A DNA stretch of 64,000 nucleotides from Cohnella kolymensis. GTDB lineage: Bacteria; Bacillota; Bacilli; Paenibacillales; Paenibacillaceae. Under the pieces are notes generated by a model. It saw only the letters and a list, made by a program, of their open reading frames with translations, searched no databases and had not been told where the DNA came from. A program made the position numbers and the translations under genes. Shown here piece by piece: positions 9,776-18,145 of the stretch. The DNA is taken from NCBI RefSeq assembly GCF_000829465.1, contig NZ_JXAL01000016.1, forward strand, positions 62,001 through 126,000. Reading direction: 5' to 3'. The stretch's first letter is position 1, and every line of letters begins with the position of its first letter.

Positions 9776-9803
9776 GGACCCTTGCGGAGCAAGGGTTCTT
9801 TTT
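9776..9803 (+). terminator. Terminator after aldehyde dehydrogenase
   Basis: GGACCCTTGC pairs with GCAAGGGTTC around GGA, then TTTTT. Confidence 0.85.
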
Positions 9804-9895
9804 GATTTTCAGATTCTACAGTCAAATATCTTAAATAGGTACGGGCAAATTGGAAATAACAACGAATGGGGTAAAAACCGAAAGGGGTGACGAAC

Positions 9896-10246
9896 ATGAA
9901 AAAAGTGGCGATTTTCGTACATGCAGGTGAAAAGGAATTGGGCAGAGCCGTTCACGGTTTATTGTACGCAGAGGAAATCCACTCGGCCGGCAATAAAGTG
10001 AGATTGATATTCGATGGGGAAGGTACGGTGTGGATTCGCCGATTGGAAGACCCTGGGCACACGTTGAACCCATTGTACAAGAAAGTCAAAGCTCTTGGCA
10101 TAATCGAGGCTTGCGAGCATTGCGCCGCGGCTTTTGGCGTTGAGGAAGACGTTCAGAAGGCGAATATCACGCCGTCGAAGGGCAATGAAGGTCATGCCAG
10201 CATAGCCGATCTGATAGCAGAAGACTATATCATTATTACTCTGTAA
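9896..10246 (+). CDS. DsrE/F-like small cytoplasmic protein
   Basis: About 116 residues, resembling DsrE/DsrF/DrsH-like sulfur-relay or peroxiredoxin-like proteins (KKVAIFVHAG at the N-terminus, then GLLYAEEIHSAGNKVRLIFDGEG). The ATG at 9896 has AAAGGGG eight bases upstream and is preferred over a GTG at 9887. A Cys in EACEHCAAAFG is positioned like the DsrE active-site Cys. Function in this location unknown. Confidence 0.7.
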   Translation: MKKVAIFVHAGEKELGRAVHGLLYAEEIHSAGNKVRLIFDGEGTVWIRRLEDPGHTLNPLYKKVKALGIIEACEHCAAAFGVEEDVQKANITPSKGNEGHASIADLIAEDYIIITL

Positions 10247-10318
10247 GACTCTCGAAGCCGTTTCCGGTTTCTGTTCTCTGCAGGAGCGGAAGGAACTGAC
10301 GAGTAAGGGAATGAGAAA

Positions 10319-10862
10319 ATGGCGACAATCGAGCGAGATGAGATAGACCGAATAAAGAAGAGCCTGAACGAGCACAGGGTGAAGCTTCCGGATGGAACTT
10401 TGCTGCCAAGATTGGGTCAAGGGACTTGGTATATCGGAGATAGCGCATCCACCGCCCAAGAAGAAATCTCCACGTTGAGATTCGGGGTGGAGCTCGGAAT
10501 GAACGTGATCGGTACGGCGGAGATGTGCGGGGATGGGCGATCGGAGTCCTTGGTCGGGGAAGCAATCGACGGATCAGGGACCAAGTGTTCTTGGTATCCA
10601 AGGTGTACCCTCATCATGCAGGACAAAGTCAGATCGGCAAAAGCTGTGAGGAAAGCTTAAGAAGGCTGAAAACCGATCGGCTTGATCTTTATTTACTTCA
10701 CTGGCGAGGCAGCGTGCCGCTCAGCGAGACGATCGAAGGCATGGAGAAACTGGTGGAAGAGGGGAAAATACTGAGGTGGGGAGTTTCCAACCTGGACCGC
10801 CATTCCGAAAGCTTCGACGAAGCAGCATGTTCTCGAGAATGCCGCCGTTGGACATTATATGA
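10319..10862 (+). pseudogene. Aldo/keto reductase, decayed
   Basis: The N-terminus (LPDGTLLPRLGQGTWYIGD) and the middle (YLLHWRGSVPLSETIEGMEKL, then GKILRWGVSNLD) are those of aldo/keto reductases. The frame breaks once near 10570, where one base is missing before ATCAGGGACC. After SNLD about 100 expected residues are gone, and the C-terminal tail appears in a third frame as RMPPLDII followed by TGA at 10860-10862, which matches the usual end of this family. An internal deletion plus a frame break means this is a true pseudogene, not just an error. Confidence 0.8.
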
Positions 10863-10872
10863 AGGACTGCGG

Positions 10873-10901
10873 AAAAGCCGACTCTTGCGGTCGGTTTTTT
10901 T
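10873..10901 (+). terminator. Terminator after the aldo/keto reductase remnant
   Basis: CCGAC and GTCGG form a short stem around TCTTGCG, followed by seven T. It lies 11 bases after the relic stop codon. Confidence 0.65.
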
Positions 10902-11032
10902 GTGGTGCCGGTTATTGCAAACTAAATGGTGCATATATAAATAATTTGTAAATTTTTGGACTTTCTTTTCAGGTGGTGTCGAATTATACTACTTTCATAG
11001 GACATATCACCTATTTGAAAAGGGGACAATGG

Positions 11033-11338
11033 ATGTACATCAATCTTCGCAACCAAGTTGGAATGATTAAACAACGGAAAGTCGGGTTTTCATGGACGAC
11101 CTTCTTCTTCGCCTTTTTCCCGGCGCTGTTCCGGGGCGACTGGAAATGGGCCATCATTCAATTCATTTGCAGTTCTCTCACCTTCGGTGTTTCCAACTTG
11201 GTATTCTGCTTTATTTACAACAAGCTGCACATTAACGACCTGCTGGAAAAAGGATACACGCCATCCGATGAAAGCTCCCGTGTCGTACTGGTGACCAAAG
11301 GCTTCATCGCCGAAACCAGAGGCGCAGCGGTCTCCTAA
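11033..11338 (+). CDS. Small membrane protein, HrgC/DUF2628-like
   Basis: About 101 residues from the ATG at 11033, which has AAGGGG upstream. A short N-terminal cytoplasmic stretch is followed by FSWTTFFFAFFPALFRGDWKWA and two membrane helices, interrupted by the charged GDWKW pair typical of HrgC/DUF2628-type proteins. It is a single gene ending in a strong bidirectional terminator shared with the convergent protease gene. Function unknown. Confidence 0.7.
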   Translation: MYINLRNQVGMIKQRKVGFSWTTFFFAFFPALFRGDWKWAIIQFICSSLTFGVSNLVFCFIYNKLHINDLLEKGYTPSDESSRVVLVTKGFIAETRGAAVS

Positions 11339-11350
11339 TTGGAATGTAAA

Positions 11351-11395
11351 CCAAACGCAAAAGGCACCCGAGTTTCGGGTGCCTTTTGCGTTTGG
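11351..11395. terminator. Bidirectional terminator between convergent genes
   Basis: CCAAACGCAAAAGGCACCCGA is mirrored perfectly by TCGGGTGCCTTTTGCGTTTGG with a two-base loop region. It sits between the small membrane protein (+) and the M48 protease (-), so can serve both. Confidence 0.9.
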
Positions 11396-11407
11396 CATGA
11401 GTTCGGA

Positions 11408-12211
11408 TCAAGCGGACAAGTCCCGTTCGAAGGACGTCGTGCGATAACCGTAGTTTTCAGGATAGGACTGCAAATGTTCGATTTTAACTATCCGTTGGGG
11501 GAGCGGAGGATGCGTCGACGTCACTTGGCTTAGCCATACGAAGAAGCCGCCTTCCTTGGCACTTTCCGCGACATATTCGGGAACGTTCAACCTTTTGTGC
11601 AGCGTCCGACCTATCGCCAGAATCGTCAACCCGCGAATGGCCGCATTTGCGTTTCCGGTAAAAACGGCAGCAATGCGGTCACACGTGTATTCACAGCCAC
11701 GGGAGTACGCTTTGCCGATAAACGGGACCCACATGGCCGGAAGGATCAACAGATTTTTGCTCATATGGTTTCGTTTGATATGCGCAAGCTCATGTGCAAG
11801 AACGTATGTGAGCTCCTCCTCTTCCCCGGTTTCGATTAATTCAAACAAGTTCGAATACAGCACGACCATGTTGCGGCCGAAGAATCGGGTAGCGAATGCG
11901 TTGAGCATGCCATCCGACTGCAGAACATACACATCCGGAACTTTCTTAATATCCATCAGGGCACATAATTCGCGCATTTTTCCGTATACCGTGGCAAACT
12001 GCTGAGGGCTCAATTTCACGCCGTTCGAACGGATATGCCCGATCATCAGGCCATGCAGGAAAAAGCTGACCAATAAGCCGATGATAAGATACGGGATACC
12101 TACTATCGACATAATTAGACTGAAATAAATTCCGATACTCATTAATATGCAAACTATAAACAAAGATTTTTCATTCGCATGGATCAAACGCGGGTTCAAA
12201 GAGATCATCAC
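11408..12211 (-). CDS. M48-family zinc metalloprotease (HtpX-like)
   Basis: A 267-residue membrane protease. Two membrane helices lie at residues about 15-55; the zinc site HELAHIKRNH is at about residue 140, and the third ligand Glu is in YSRGCEYTCDRIA. Two further hydrophobic segments surround the active site. These are features of HtpX/Ste24-type proteases that trim or clear membrane proteins. Transcribed leftward as a single gene ending at the shared terminator. Confidence 0.9.
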   Translation of the reverse strand: MMISLNPRLIHANEKSLFIVCILMSIGIYFSLIMSIVGIPYLIIGLLVSFFLHGLMIGHIRSNGVKLSPQQFATVYGKMRELCALMDIKKVPDVYVLQSDGMLNAFATRFFGRNMVVLYSNLFELIETGEEEELTYVLAHELAHIKRNHMSKNLLILPAMWVPFIGKAYSRGCEYTCDRIAAVFTGNANAAIRGLTILAIGRTLHKRLNVPEYVAESAKEGGFFVWLSQVTSTHPPLPQRIVKIEHLQSYPENYGYRTTSFERDLSA

Positions 12212-12334
12212 CTTTTTCTTATCATGTTTGTTTCATTTAATAGTATCTGCAACGAGGTAATTTTGTCTATCAATAAATGTTATCGGTTTATAGTAGAATG
12301 AATTGAACAGCATTAATGAGAGGGAGCGAATCGG

Positions 12335-12457
12335 TTGAGCAGAGTATTCTTCGGGAAGTTCGTGCATGCTTGCCCGGCGACGCGAAATTTGTACAGCCTT
12401 GGGATTTTAAATACGGATTCCAACGGTACGCAGCAAAATAAGCAAAAATGTAATTAA
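12335..12457 (+). CDS. Candidate 40-residue micro-protein
   Basis: A short reading frame starting at TTG with AGGGAG eight bases upstream and ending TAA. The peptide (SRVFFGKFVHACPATRN... then a polar Asn/Gln/Lys-rich tail) contains two Cys and matches nothing I recognise. A strong terminator lies 16 bases downstream, although no other gene precedes it on this strand, which supports a transcript here. The rest of 12212-12597 holds no other recognisable gene. It could instead be a small RNA. Confidence 0.35.
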   Translation: MSRVFFGKFVHACPATRNLYSLGILNTDSNGTQQNKQKCN

Positions 12458-12472
12458 AGGAGTAATTGCGCA

Positions 12473-12513
12473 GAAGACCAAGCGAGCCTGAAAAGGCTCG
12501 CTTGGTCTTCTTG
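12473..12513 (+). terminator. Strong terminator with no large gene upstream
   Basis: GAAGACCAAGCGAGCC and GGCTCGCTTGGTCTTC form a perfect 16-pair stem with loop TGAAAA. The only same-strand gene candidate before it is the micro-ORF at 12335-12457. The T run is short (TT), so function as a terminator in either direction is possible. Confidence 0.7.
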
Positions 12514-12633
12514 TTACCCATGCGTCCCATGCTTGGAACGATTTGTCTTACCAATCACTAAGTTCGACAGGTTTTTTCACTGCTGCATGCTACATTAGTG
12601 GTGCCTTACAAAACTTGTCAAAGGGGTTTCCCG

Positions 12634-14415
12634 GTGAACAGATTGTTGGCTCGCTTGTCATTCAGCAACTCAATATCTATTCGAACGATATTGCTCTCCA
12701 TATTTCTGCTTCTCATGATTTTCCCTTTAGTAGTGATCACTTTCGTGACCTACAAGAAGGAAGCTCAGCTGTCTCAAAAACAGATGAGCCAATATCTGCT
12801 TCAGACCGTTGAACAATCACATCGTGCGCTCGATGCCAATCTCTCTGAGATTGACCGGCTTACATGGGCCTTGGTATATGAACAATCGTTACAGTTTATC
12901 GACGGCACTCAGGAGTCGGCTTATCTATTGTTCGACGCCAATCAGAAATTCAAAGATCTCGTATACTCCAAGTTGTTTCGCGGCAGGCTGGAACACATTC
13001 GCGCCATCTATTTCATCACGCCGGACGGGAATGTTCTTTCTACCGATAACTCCTTCTATTCCATCTCCCAAGTAAACGAGCATAACTATAAAGAAGTGAT
13101 TCAAGAGGTTGATCGGCGTCCTCTAAAAATGAGCTGGTTCACTGAGCAACAAGCGATCTATCGCGCGGAAGTCGGCTTCCAGACTCCCGTCAGAGCTTCG
13201 GTAACAGCGGCAAGGCGTCTGATTGATAGTAATACAGGGCAGCTTAGAGGCTACTTGTTCGTGCAATTCAATGACCTGTTTTTGAAAGAATACCTGGATA
13301 AAGTACAAATCGGCGCAACCGGTTCTATACTGGTATCGGCTAACAATGGTGATGTGCTTTATCAGCAGAATCCTCAATTGTTACATAACGACAAAGTGAA
13401 CGAGGTAATTAAATCTTTGTCATCCGAGAGTCAAGGACTGCAGGTTGTTGACGAAAATTGGCTGCTTGCCTCTGACTCATCCCCAATAAGCGGTTGGAAG
13501 ATGACTGCACTCGTACCATTAGATGAATTACAAGGATCTTCCCAAACGATTTTGCGTTACTTGCTGATCATCGCGATATTCGGCGCCGTTGTTTCTGTCA
13601 TCGTGTCTTTTCTGCTGGCTACGGCCATTTCCAAACCGGTTATTCATTTGGCCAGATTAATGTCCTTTGCTTCAAAAAACAATCTGCATGTGAGGGATGA
13701 GCTCGGTTCCATTCGGGAAATCGGTATGCTGCAAGTGAATTTCAACCTGTTGATGGAGCGGGTCCAGCAGCTGATTCATGAAAACGAGGTGCAGCAGAAG
13801 GAAAAAAGAGAGGCACTGCTCCAAGCTTTACAGATGCAGATTCATCCCCATTTTTTATATAACACATTGGACATGATTTACTGGATGTCAAAGAAACACA
13901 AAGCGGACTCCATCAGCAAGTTGGTTACGGCGTTAGGCCGATTTTTCCGGTTCACTTTAAGCTCCGGACAGGAATGGACGACATTAGGCAAAGAGATTGA
14001 ACATGTCGAGAACTATTTGCAAATTCAATCCTTTCGTTACAGGGATAAACTTTCCTATGACATTAATGTGGATCCCTCTGTTTCTGCTGTCCCTATCATG
14101 CCACTTATTCTGCAGCCCATTATCGAAAACGCTATTGAGCATGGCATATCAAAAAGCCCGGACGGCGGAATTATTACGGTTAGTGCACACCGGGCAGAAG
14201 ACCGAGTGTGTATTTCCGTCGAGAACACAGGCTTACCCATCAATGTGGAATATGCAAATCGACTAATGGATGACCCATCGGCCACTGACCATCTGGGTCT
14301 GCGGAACGTGCAGCAGAGAATCCAAATGGCGTTCGGTGCGGATTACGGCATTTCGCTTTCGCCCGGACGTGAACAGGGGACAATCGTGTTCGTAAGCATT
14401 CCATATGCTCATTAA
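12634..14415 (+). CDS. YesM-type sensor histidine kinase
   Basis: About 593 residues from the GTG at 12634, which has AAAGGGG nine bases upstream; an upstream GTG at 12598 has no such site. Membrane helix at about 15-40, extracellular dCache-like sensor to about 300, second helix, HAMP, then the His_kinase domain with the phospho-acceptor in QMQIHPHFLYNTLDMI and an ATPase domain with IIENAIEHG and GLRNVQQRIQ. It starts a set with a solute-binding protein and an AraC-type response regulator. Such kinases control sugar uptake genes in Paenibacillus, here probably the ABC transporter and mannosidase downstream. Confidence 0.92.
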   Translation: MNRLLARLSFSNSISIRTILLSIFLLLMIFPLVVITFVTYKKEAQLSQKQMSQYLLQTVEQSHRALDANLSEIDRLTWALVYEQSLQFIDGTQESAYLLFDANQKFKDLVYSKLFRGRLEHIRAIYFITPDGNVLSTDNSFYSISQVNEHNYKEVIQEVDRRPLKMSWFTEQQAIYRAEVGFQTPVRASVTAARRLIDSNTGQLRGYLFVQFNDLFLKEYLDKVQIGATGSILVSANNGDVLYQQNPQLLHNDKVNEVIKSLSSESQGLQVVDENWLLASDSSPISGWKMTALVPLDELQGSSQTILRYLLIIAIFGAVVSVIVSFLLATAISKPVIHLARLMSFASKNNLHVRDELGSIREIGMLQVNFNLLMERVQQLIHENEVQQKEKREALLQALQMQIHPHFLYNTLDMIYWMSKKHKADSISKLVTALGRFFRFTLSSGQEWTTLGKEIEHVENYLQIQSFRYRDKLSYDINVDPSVSAVPIMPLILQPIIENAIEHGISKSPDGGIITVSAHRAEDRVCISVENTGLPINVEYANRLMDDPSATDHLGLRNVQQRIQMAFGADYGISLSPGREQGTIVFVSIPYAH

Positions 14416-14451
14416 CGCACTCAGCAAAACAGAGAAAGAGGTGCAGCAGGG

Positions 14452-15783
14452 ATGGGCGTGAAAAACAACCGATTGGTTTTCCTATCTTTCGTGCTTCTCT
14501 TGATATGGGCTGTGAGCAGCCTCATATTGTTGGAGCAAATGCCTCTCGATCCGCCACAGGTGGCGGCCGGCCAGAAGAAGATCAAGGTATTGATCCGAAC
14601 AGGAACCGAGTCAGGCGCGCTGCGGCAAATATCCACAATCTTCGAGAAGGAAACCGGAATCAAAGTGGAATTTACGGAACTTGGCAGAGATGTTTATTTT
14701 ACTTCGGTAGGAACCCAACTGCTTGCCGGCACAGAAGCGTTCGATATCGTCTCAGTACCCAATACGTCTATAGCTCAATTTGCCTCAGCGCGTGCCATAT
14801 TGCCTCTGGATCCTTTTATGCAAGACACAAACTTGACCGATTTGGACGCCCTTGATCTGGATGATTTTCTTGCCGTTTATCGCTATCAAGGAATCACGTA
14901 TGCGCTCCCCACAGATATCAGCACCCATTTTCTTTATTATCGCAGCGATTTGATTCCGCAGCCGCCGGAAACATGGGACGAATTGTACAAGACAGCGTTA
15001 AGATTCACGAAAAGCATCAACTCTGACTCGCCTACAGTCTGGGGTCTGACGATGCCCGCTGTCGCGCCGGAGGAAAGAACAAAAATATTCGCTTCTTTGT
15101 TGTGGTCGCATGGGGGCGATGTGCTGACTGAGAAAGAAGGCAATGTGCAGTTCGACAGCATCGCCTCGATTCAAGCGGGAGAATATCTGGAAAAATTGAT
15201 AAGGCAAAAAATTGTGCCGCAAGACCTGCTCAATTGGGATTTTTCGAGAACGCGGGAAGGTCTTCTCATGGGCGAGGCCGCGATGGCGGCTCCATATTGG
15301 AATGCAGCATATCCCATGATTAAAAACAGCAACAGCCCTTTCAAAGATGCAATCCGAATCGCAATGGTGCCGGGCATCAAAGACGCAAGTGGACGAATCA
15401 CCCGAGTACCTTTTCAGCATGGATGGACCCTTGCCATCAACGCCAGCTCCAACCACCCGCTGGAGGCTTGGGAGTTTATCAAATTTGCAACGGGCAAACG
15501 GGGAGGCGCTGTCTATGCGAGGAACGGAGGCGTACCGGCCAGACGCTCGATTCTGGGAGATGTGTCTTTTCGAGAAACGCGGCCTGATTTCTCCTTGATC
15601 TTGGAAACAATGGGCATTGCCAAGAACGAACCTTCCGTCAGTTACTACCCGGCGATGGTAGATATAGAAGAGAAAGCGTTGGCGAAGATCGTCACCATGT
15701 ATGAGAGTGCTAAAGACAGCTTCTCGGAGGCTGCGCAAGAGCTGCGCCAGCTTACCGGACGGATGAACCGAAATTCTCGATAG
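14452..15783 (+). CDS. Membrane-anchored solute-binding protein, likely sensory
   Basis: A 443-residue family 1 binding protein. Its N-terminus is an uncleaved-looking hydrophobic helix (LVFLSFVLLLIWAV) without any lipobox Cys, unlike the transporter lipoproteins at 5.0 and 16.7 kb. The fold is typical: IFEKETGIKVEFTELG, then VPFQHGWTLAINASSN and AWEFIKFATG. It lies between the histidine kinase and its response regulator, 36 bases after the former. Binding proteins in this position (for example AraP in Geobacillus) present the sugar to the kinase. A sensory rather than transport role is inferred from the anchor and position. Confidence 0.82.
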   Translation: MGVKNNRLVFLSFVLLLIWAVSSLILLEQMPLDPPQVAAGQKKIKVLIRTGTESGALRQISTIFEKETGIKVEFTELGRDVYFTSVGTQLLAGTEAFDIVSVPNTSIAQFASARAILPLDPFMQDTNLTDLDALDLDDFLAVYRYQGITYALPTDISTHFLYYRSDLIPQPPETWDELYKTALRFTKSINSDSPTVWGLTMPAVAPEERTKIFASLLWSHGGDVLTEKEGNVQFDSIASIQAGEYLEKLIRQKIVPQDLLNWDFSRTREGLLMGEAAMAAPYWNAAYPMIKNSNSPFKDAIRIAMVPGIKDASGRITRVPFQHGWTLAINASSNHPLEAWEFIKFATGKRGGAVYARNGGVPARRSILGDVSFRETRPDFSLILETMGIAKNEPSVSYYPAMVDIEEKALAKIVTMYESAKDSFSEAAQELRQLTGRMNRNSR

Positions 15784-15799
15784 GATGGAGGAATTCGAT

Positions 15800-16576
15800 T
15801 TGAACGCCTCAATATGCCGTGCTGTTATTATCGATGATGAGGAATGGATCCGGGAAGGTCTGAGTGAGCATATCAATTGGGGGGCGCTCGGAATCGAGCT
15901 TGTAGAAGTATTTAAGGATGGGCTTGAGGCGGCGGTTTATTTGGAGAGCCATCCGATTGATATTGTAGTATCCGATATTCGCATGCCCAATATGACCGGA
16001 TTGGAGCTCGTTTCAAGGTTGCGCTCACAAGGGGAATCGGGTACCCTGCAGTTCCCTAAGGTCATCTTTCTAAGCGGATATGGTGATTTCAAATATGCTC
16101 AAGAAGCGTTGCGGCTTGGAGCGGTGGACTACTTACTTAAGCCCACAGATGTACAAGAGATTGAAATCGTTCTGCAAAAAGCAAAAAGTTTATGTTCCGC
16201 TGCCCCGCAGTTTTCGAATCATGATTCGGCCGGACTGCTCAATTTGGAGCAACCCGCCTCCTACCTCATTAAAAAGGCGCTCCAAATTATCACTGACCGA
16301 TATACGGAAGACATCCATCTTGCCCAAATCGCAGATCAGTTGTTCGTAACTTCGAATTATTTAAGCCGGTTATTCCGTCAGGAAACCGGGAAGTCATTCA
16401 GTGATTGTCTATCGCAAATGAGAATTGAAAGAGCCTGTCAACTTCTCAGCAACAGTACGCTTAAAATTTACCAGGTCGGTGAATCCGTAGGCTATCCGAA
16501 TGCCCGTTACTTCAGCGAATGGTTCCAAAGACAGACGGGAATGTCACCCGGCGATTACCGTGCGCGTTTTGCTTGA
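15800..16576 (+). CDS. AraC-family response regulator (YesN type)
   Basis: About 258 residues. Receiver domain at 1-125 with acidic pocket (IIDDEE), phospho-acceptor Asp in DIVVSDIRMP and Lys in YLLKPTD; C-terminal AraC DNA-binding domain with two HTH motifs, ending AGESVGYPNARYFSEWFQRQTG-like with FRQETGKSF. It lacks the long linker seen in most 500-residue YesN proteins, so is a compact form. TTG at 15800 has GGAGG eight bases upstream and is preferred over the ATG at 15785. Partner of the kinase at 12.6 kb. Confidence 0.88.
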   Translation: MNASICRAVIIDDEEWIREGLSEHINWGALGIELVEVFKDGLEAAVYLESHPIDIVVSDIRMPNMTGLELVSRLRSQGESGTLQFPKVIFLSGYGDFKYAQEALRLGAVDYLLKPTDVQEIEIVLQKAKSLCSAAPQFSNHDSAGLLNLEQPASYLIKKALQIITDRYTEDIHLAQIADQLFVTSNYLSRLFRQETGKSFSDCLSQMRIERACQLLSNSTLKIYQVGESVGYPNARYFSEWFQRQTGMSPGDYRARFA

Positions 16577-16668
16577 AGGAGCAGCCTAAGCTGATCTGTG
16601 CACAAAATCGGAATAAAAGATAGAATTACCGCATTAAAAAAGATTGGCCGATTGACTATGATTATTGT

Positions 16669-16682
16669 GTAAAACGCTTACA
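16669..16682. promoter_or_regulatory. cre-like site before the mannosidase transporter operon
   Basis: GTAAAACGCTTACA, inside the inverted repeat TGTAA...TTACA, lies about 30 bases upstream of the binding-protein start. It matches the 3' half of the CcpA site well and the 5' end poorly, so catabolite control is possible but not certain. Confidence 0.35.
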
Positions 16683-16711
16683 TTCCAAAAAGGGTGAAAG
16701 GGGAAGTAAAC

Positions 16712-18082
16712 GTGAAACGAAAATTTAGTGTAATTCTGTCGGCTATCTTCCTGCTCAGTATGGTATTGACTGCTTGCGGCGGGAACTCGAATTCAGATGC
16801 GTCGCCGAGCCAGAGCAGCAGCCCTCCGGCATCGACGCCCGCTGAGACGACTCCTGCTTCGACGGAGCCTGCATCACCGGAACCGGCTGAGCAGGGAGAC
16901 AAGAAAGTGGAGATCTTCAGCTGGTGGACGGGAGCCGGCGAAGAGGCGGGACTGCTGGCGCTCATCGATCTCTTTAAGCAAAAGCAGCCTGATATTGAAG
17001 TCATCAACGCTGCAGTAGCCGGAGGCGCCGGTACAAACGCGAAAGCCGTGCTGGCGAGCCGGATGCAGGGCGGAGATCCGCCGTCCGCATTCCAGGTTCA
17101 TGGAGGGGCGGAGCTTAACACCGGCTGGGTTGCCGCGGATAAAGTAAGTCCATTGAATGATTTGTACGATCAGGAAGGGTGGAAAGACAAATTCCCGAAA
17201 GACCTGATTGACATGGTCAGTAAGGACGGCAATATCTATTCTGTGCCGGTCAATATCCATCGTGGAAACGTGATCTTCTACAACAAAAAAATATTCGACG
17301 ACAATGGGCTGAAAGCGCCCACTACCTTTGAAGAGTTCTTCAAAGTTGCGGATGCGCTTCAGGCGAAGGGAATTACACCGCTTGCACTGGGTGACAAAGA
17401 GCCATGGACGGCGACGATGCTGTTTGAGAATGTGCTCCTTGGCGAGCTCGGTGCAGAGGATTACAAAAAACTATGGACCGGTGAGATTGCATTCGATGAC
17501 GCCCGAGTGGTCAAATCACTGGAAACGTTCAAAAAGATGCTCACGTACGTCAACAAAGACCATGCGGCACGGAATTGGCAGGATGCCGCCCAGCTGGTCG
17601 CAAAGGGCGAAGCAGCAATGAACAATATGGGAGACTGGGCAAAAGGTTACTTCACAACCGACTTGAAACTAACTGCGGATAAGGATTTCGGGTGGGTGGC
17701 CTCTCCAGGTTCCACAGGCACATTTATGGTTGTCACGGATACTTTTGCGCTTCCGAAGGAATCCAAGGACCAGGCTACTGCAAAAGAGTTTCTCAAGGTG
17801 CTCGGGTCCGTGGAAGGCCAGGATGTGTTTAACCCGCTAAAAGGCTCTATTCCTGCACGGGTCGATGCGGATGCAAGCAAATACGATGTGTATGGTAAAG
17901 CAACCATAGAGGACTTCAAGAAAAGCAAGCTTACACCAAGCATGGCTCATGGATCGGCAGCTCCGGAAGGCTTTACGACACAGGCGAACCAAGCGATTAA
18001 TATTTTCGTTACGCAAGGAAACGTGGAGCAGACTGCCAAAGCACTGAAACAAGCGCAGGAATCCAACGGCATGAAGAAATAA
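16712..18082 (+). CDS. Sugar ABC transporter solute-binding lipoprotein
   Basis: About 456 residues from GTG at 16712 (GAAAGGGG eight bases upstream). The lipobox is VLTACGGN, followed by a long low-complexity Ser/Pro/Thr/Glu linker of about 45 residues and then a family 1 binding fold (EIFSWWTGAGEEAGLLALI, VNIHRGNVIFYNKKIF). This is the transport binding protein for the two permeases that follow. Linked to the GH92 enzyme, it probably binds mannose-containing oligosaccharides or other glycan fragments. Confidence 0.92.
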   Translation: MKRKFSVILSAIFLLSMVLTACGGNSNSDASPSQSSSPPASTPAETTPASTEPASPEPAEQGDKKVEIFSWWTGAGEEAGLLALIDLFKQKQPDIEVINAAVAGGAGTNAKAVLASRMQGGDPPSAFQVHGGAELNTGWVAADKVSPLNDLYDQEGWKDKFPKDLIDMVSKDGNIYSVPVNIHRGNVIFYNKKIFDDNGLKAPTTFEEFFKVADALQAKGITPLALGDKEPWTATMLFENVLLGELGAEDYKKLWTGEIAFDDARVVKSLETFKKMLTYVNKDHAARNWQDAAQLVAKGEAAMNNMGDWAKGYFTTDLKLTADKDFGWVASPGSTGTFMVVTDTFALPKESKDQATAKEFLKVLGSVEGQDVFNPLKGSIPARVDADASKYDVYGKATIEDFKKSKLTPSMAHGSAAPEGFTTQANQAINIFVTQGNVEQTAKALKQAQESNGMKK

Positions 18083-18093
18083 CCAAAATAACC

Positions 18094-18123
18094 GGGCCGG
18101 ATGGCAAGGCAGGCGTCCGGCCC
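18094..18123 (+). other. Intergenic hairpin between binding protein and permease genes
   Basis: GGGCCGGA and TCCGGCCC can pair; there is no T run. Such hairpins commonly protect the upstream mRNA so that more binding protein than permease is made. Confidence 0.6.
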
Positions 18124-18145
18124 GCCTTACTTGGAGTGTGAACTG

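Noticed and set aside
16694-16711. Upstream GTG start for the solute-binding protein at 16.7 kb
   Set aside because: It lies inside the ribosome binding site region and would put six extra residues before a standard lipoprotein signal.
18101-18145. Longer N-terminus for the MalF-type permease
   Set aside because: The extension is read through the GGGCCGGA/TCCGGCCC hairpin and has no ribosome site; ATG at 18146 does.
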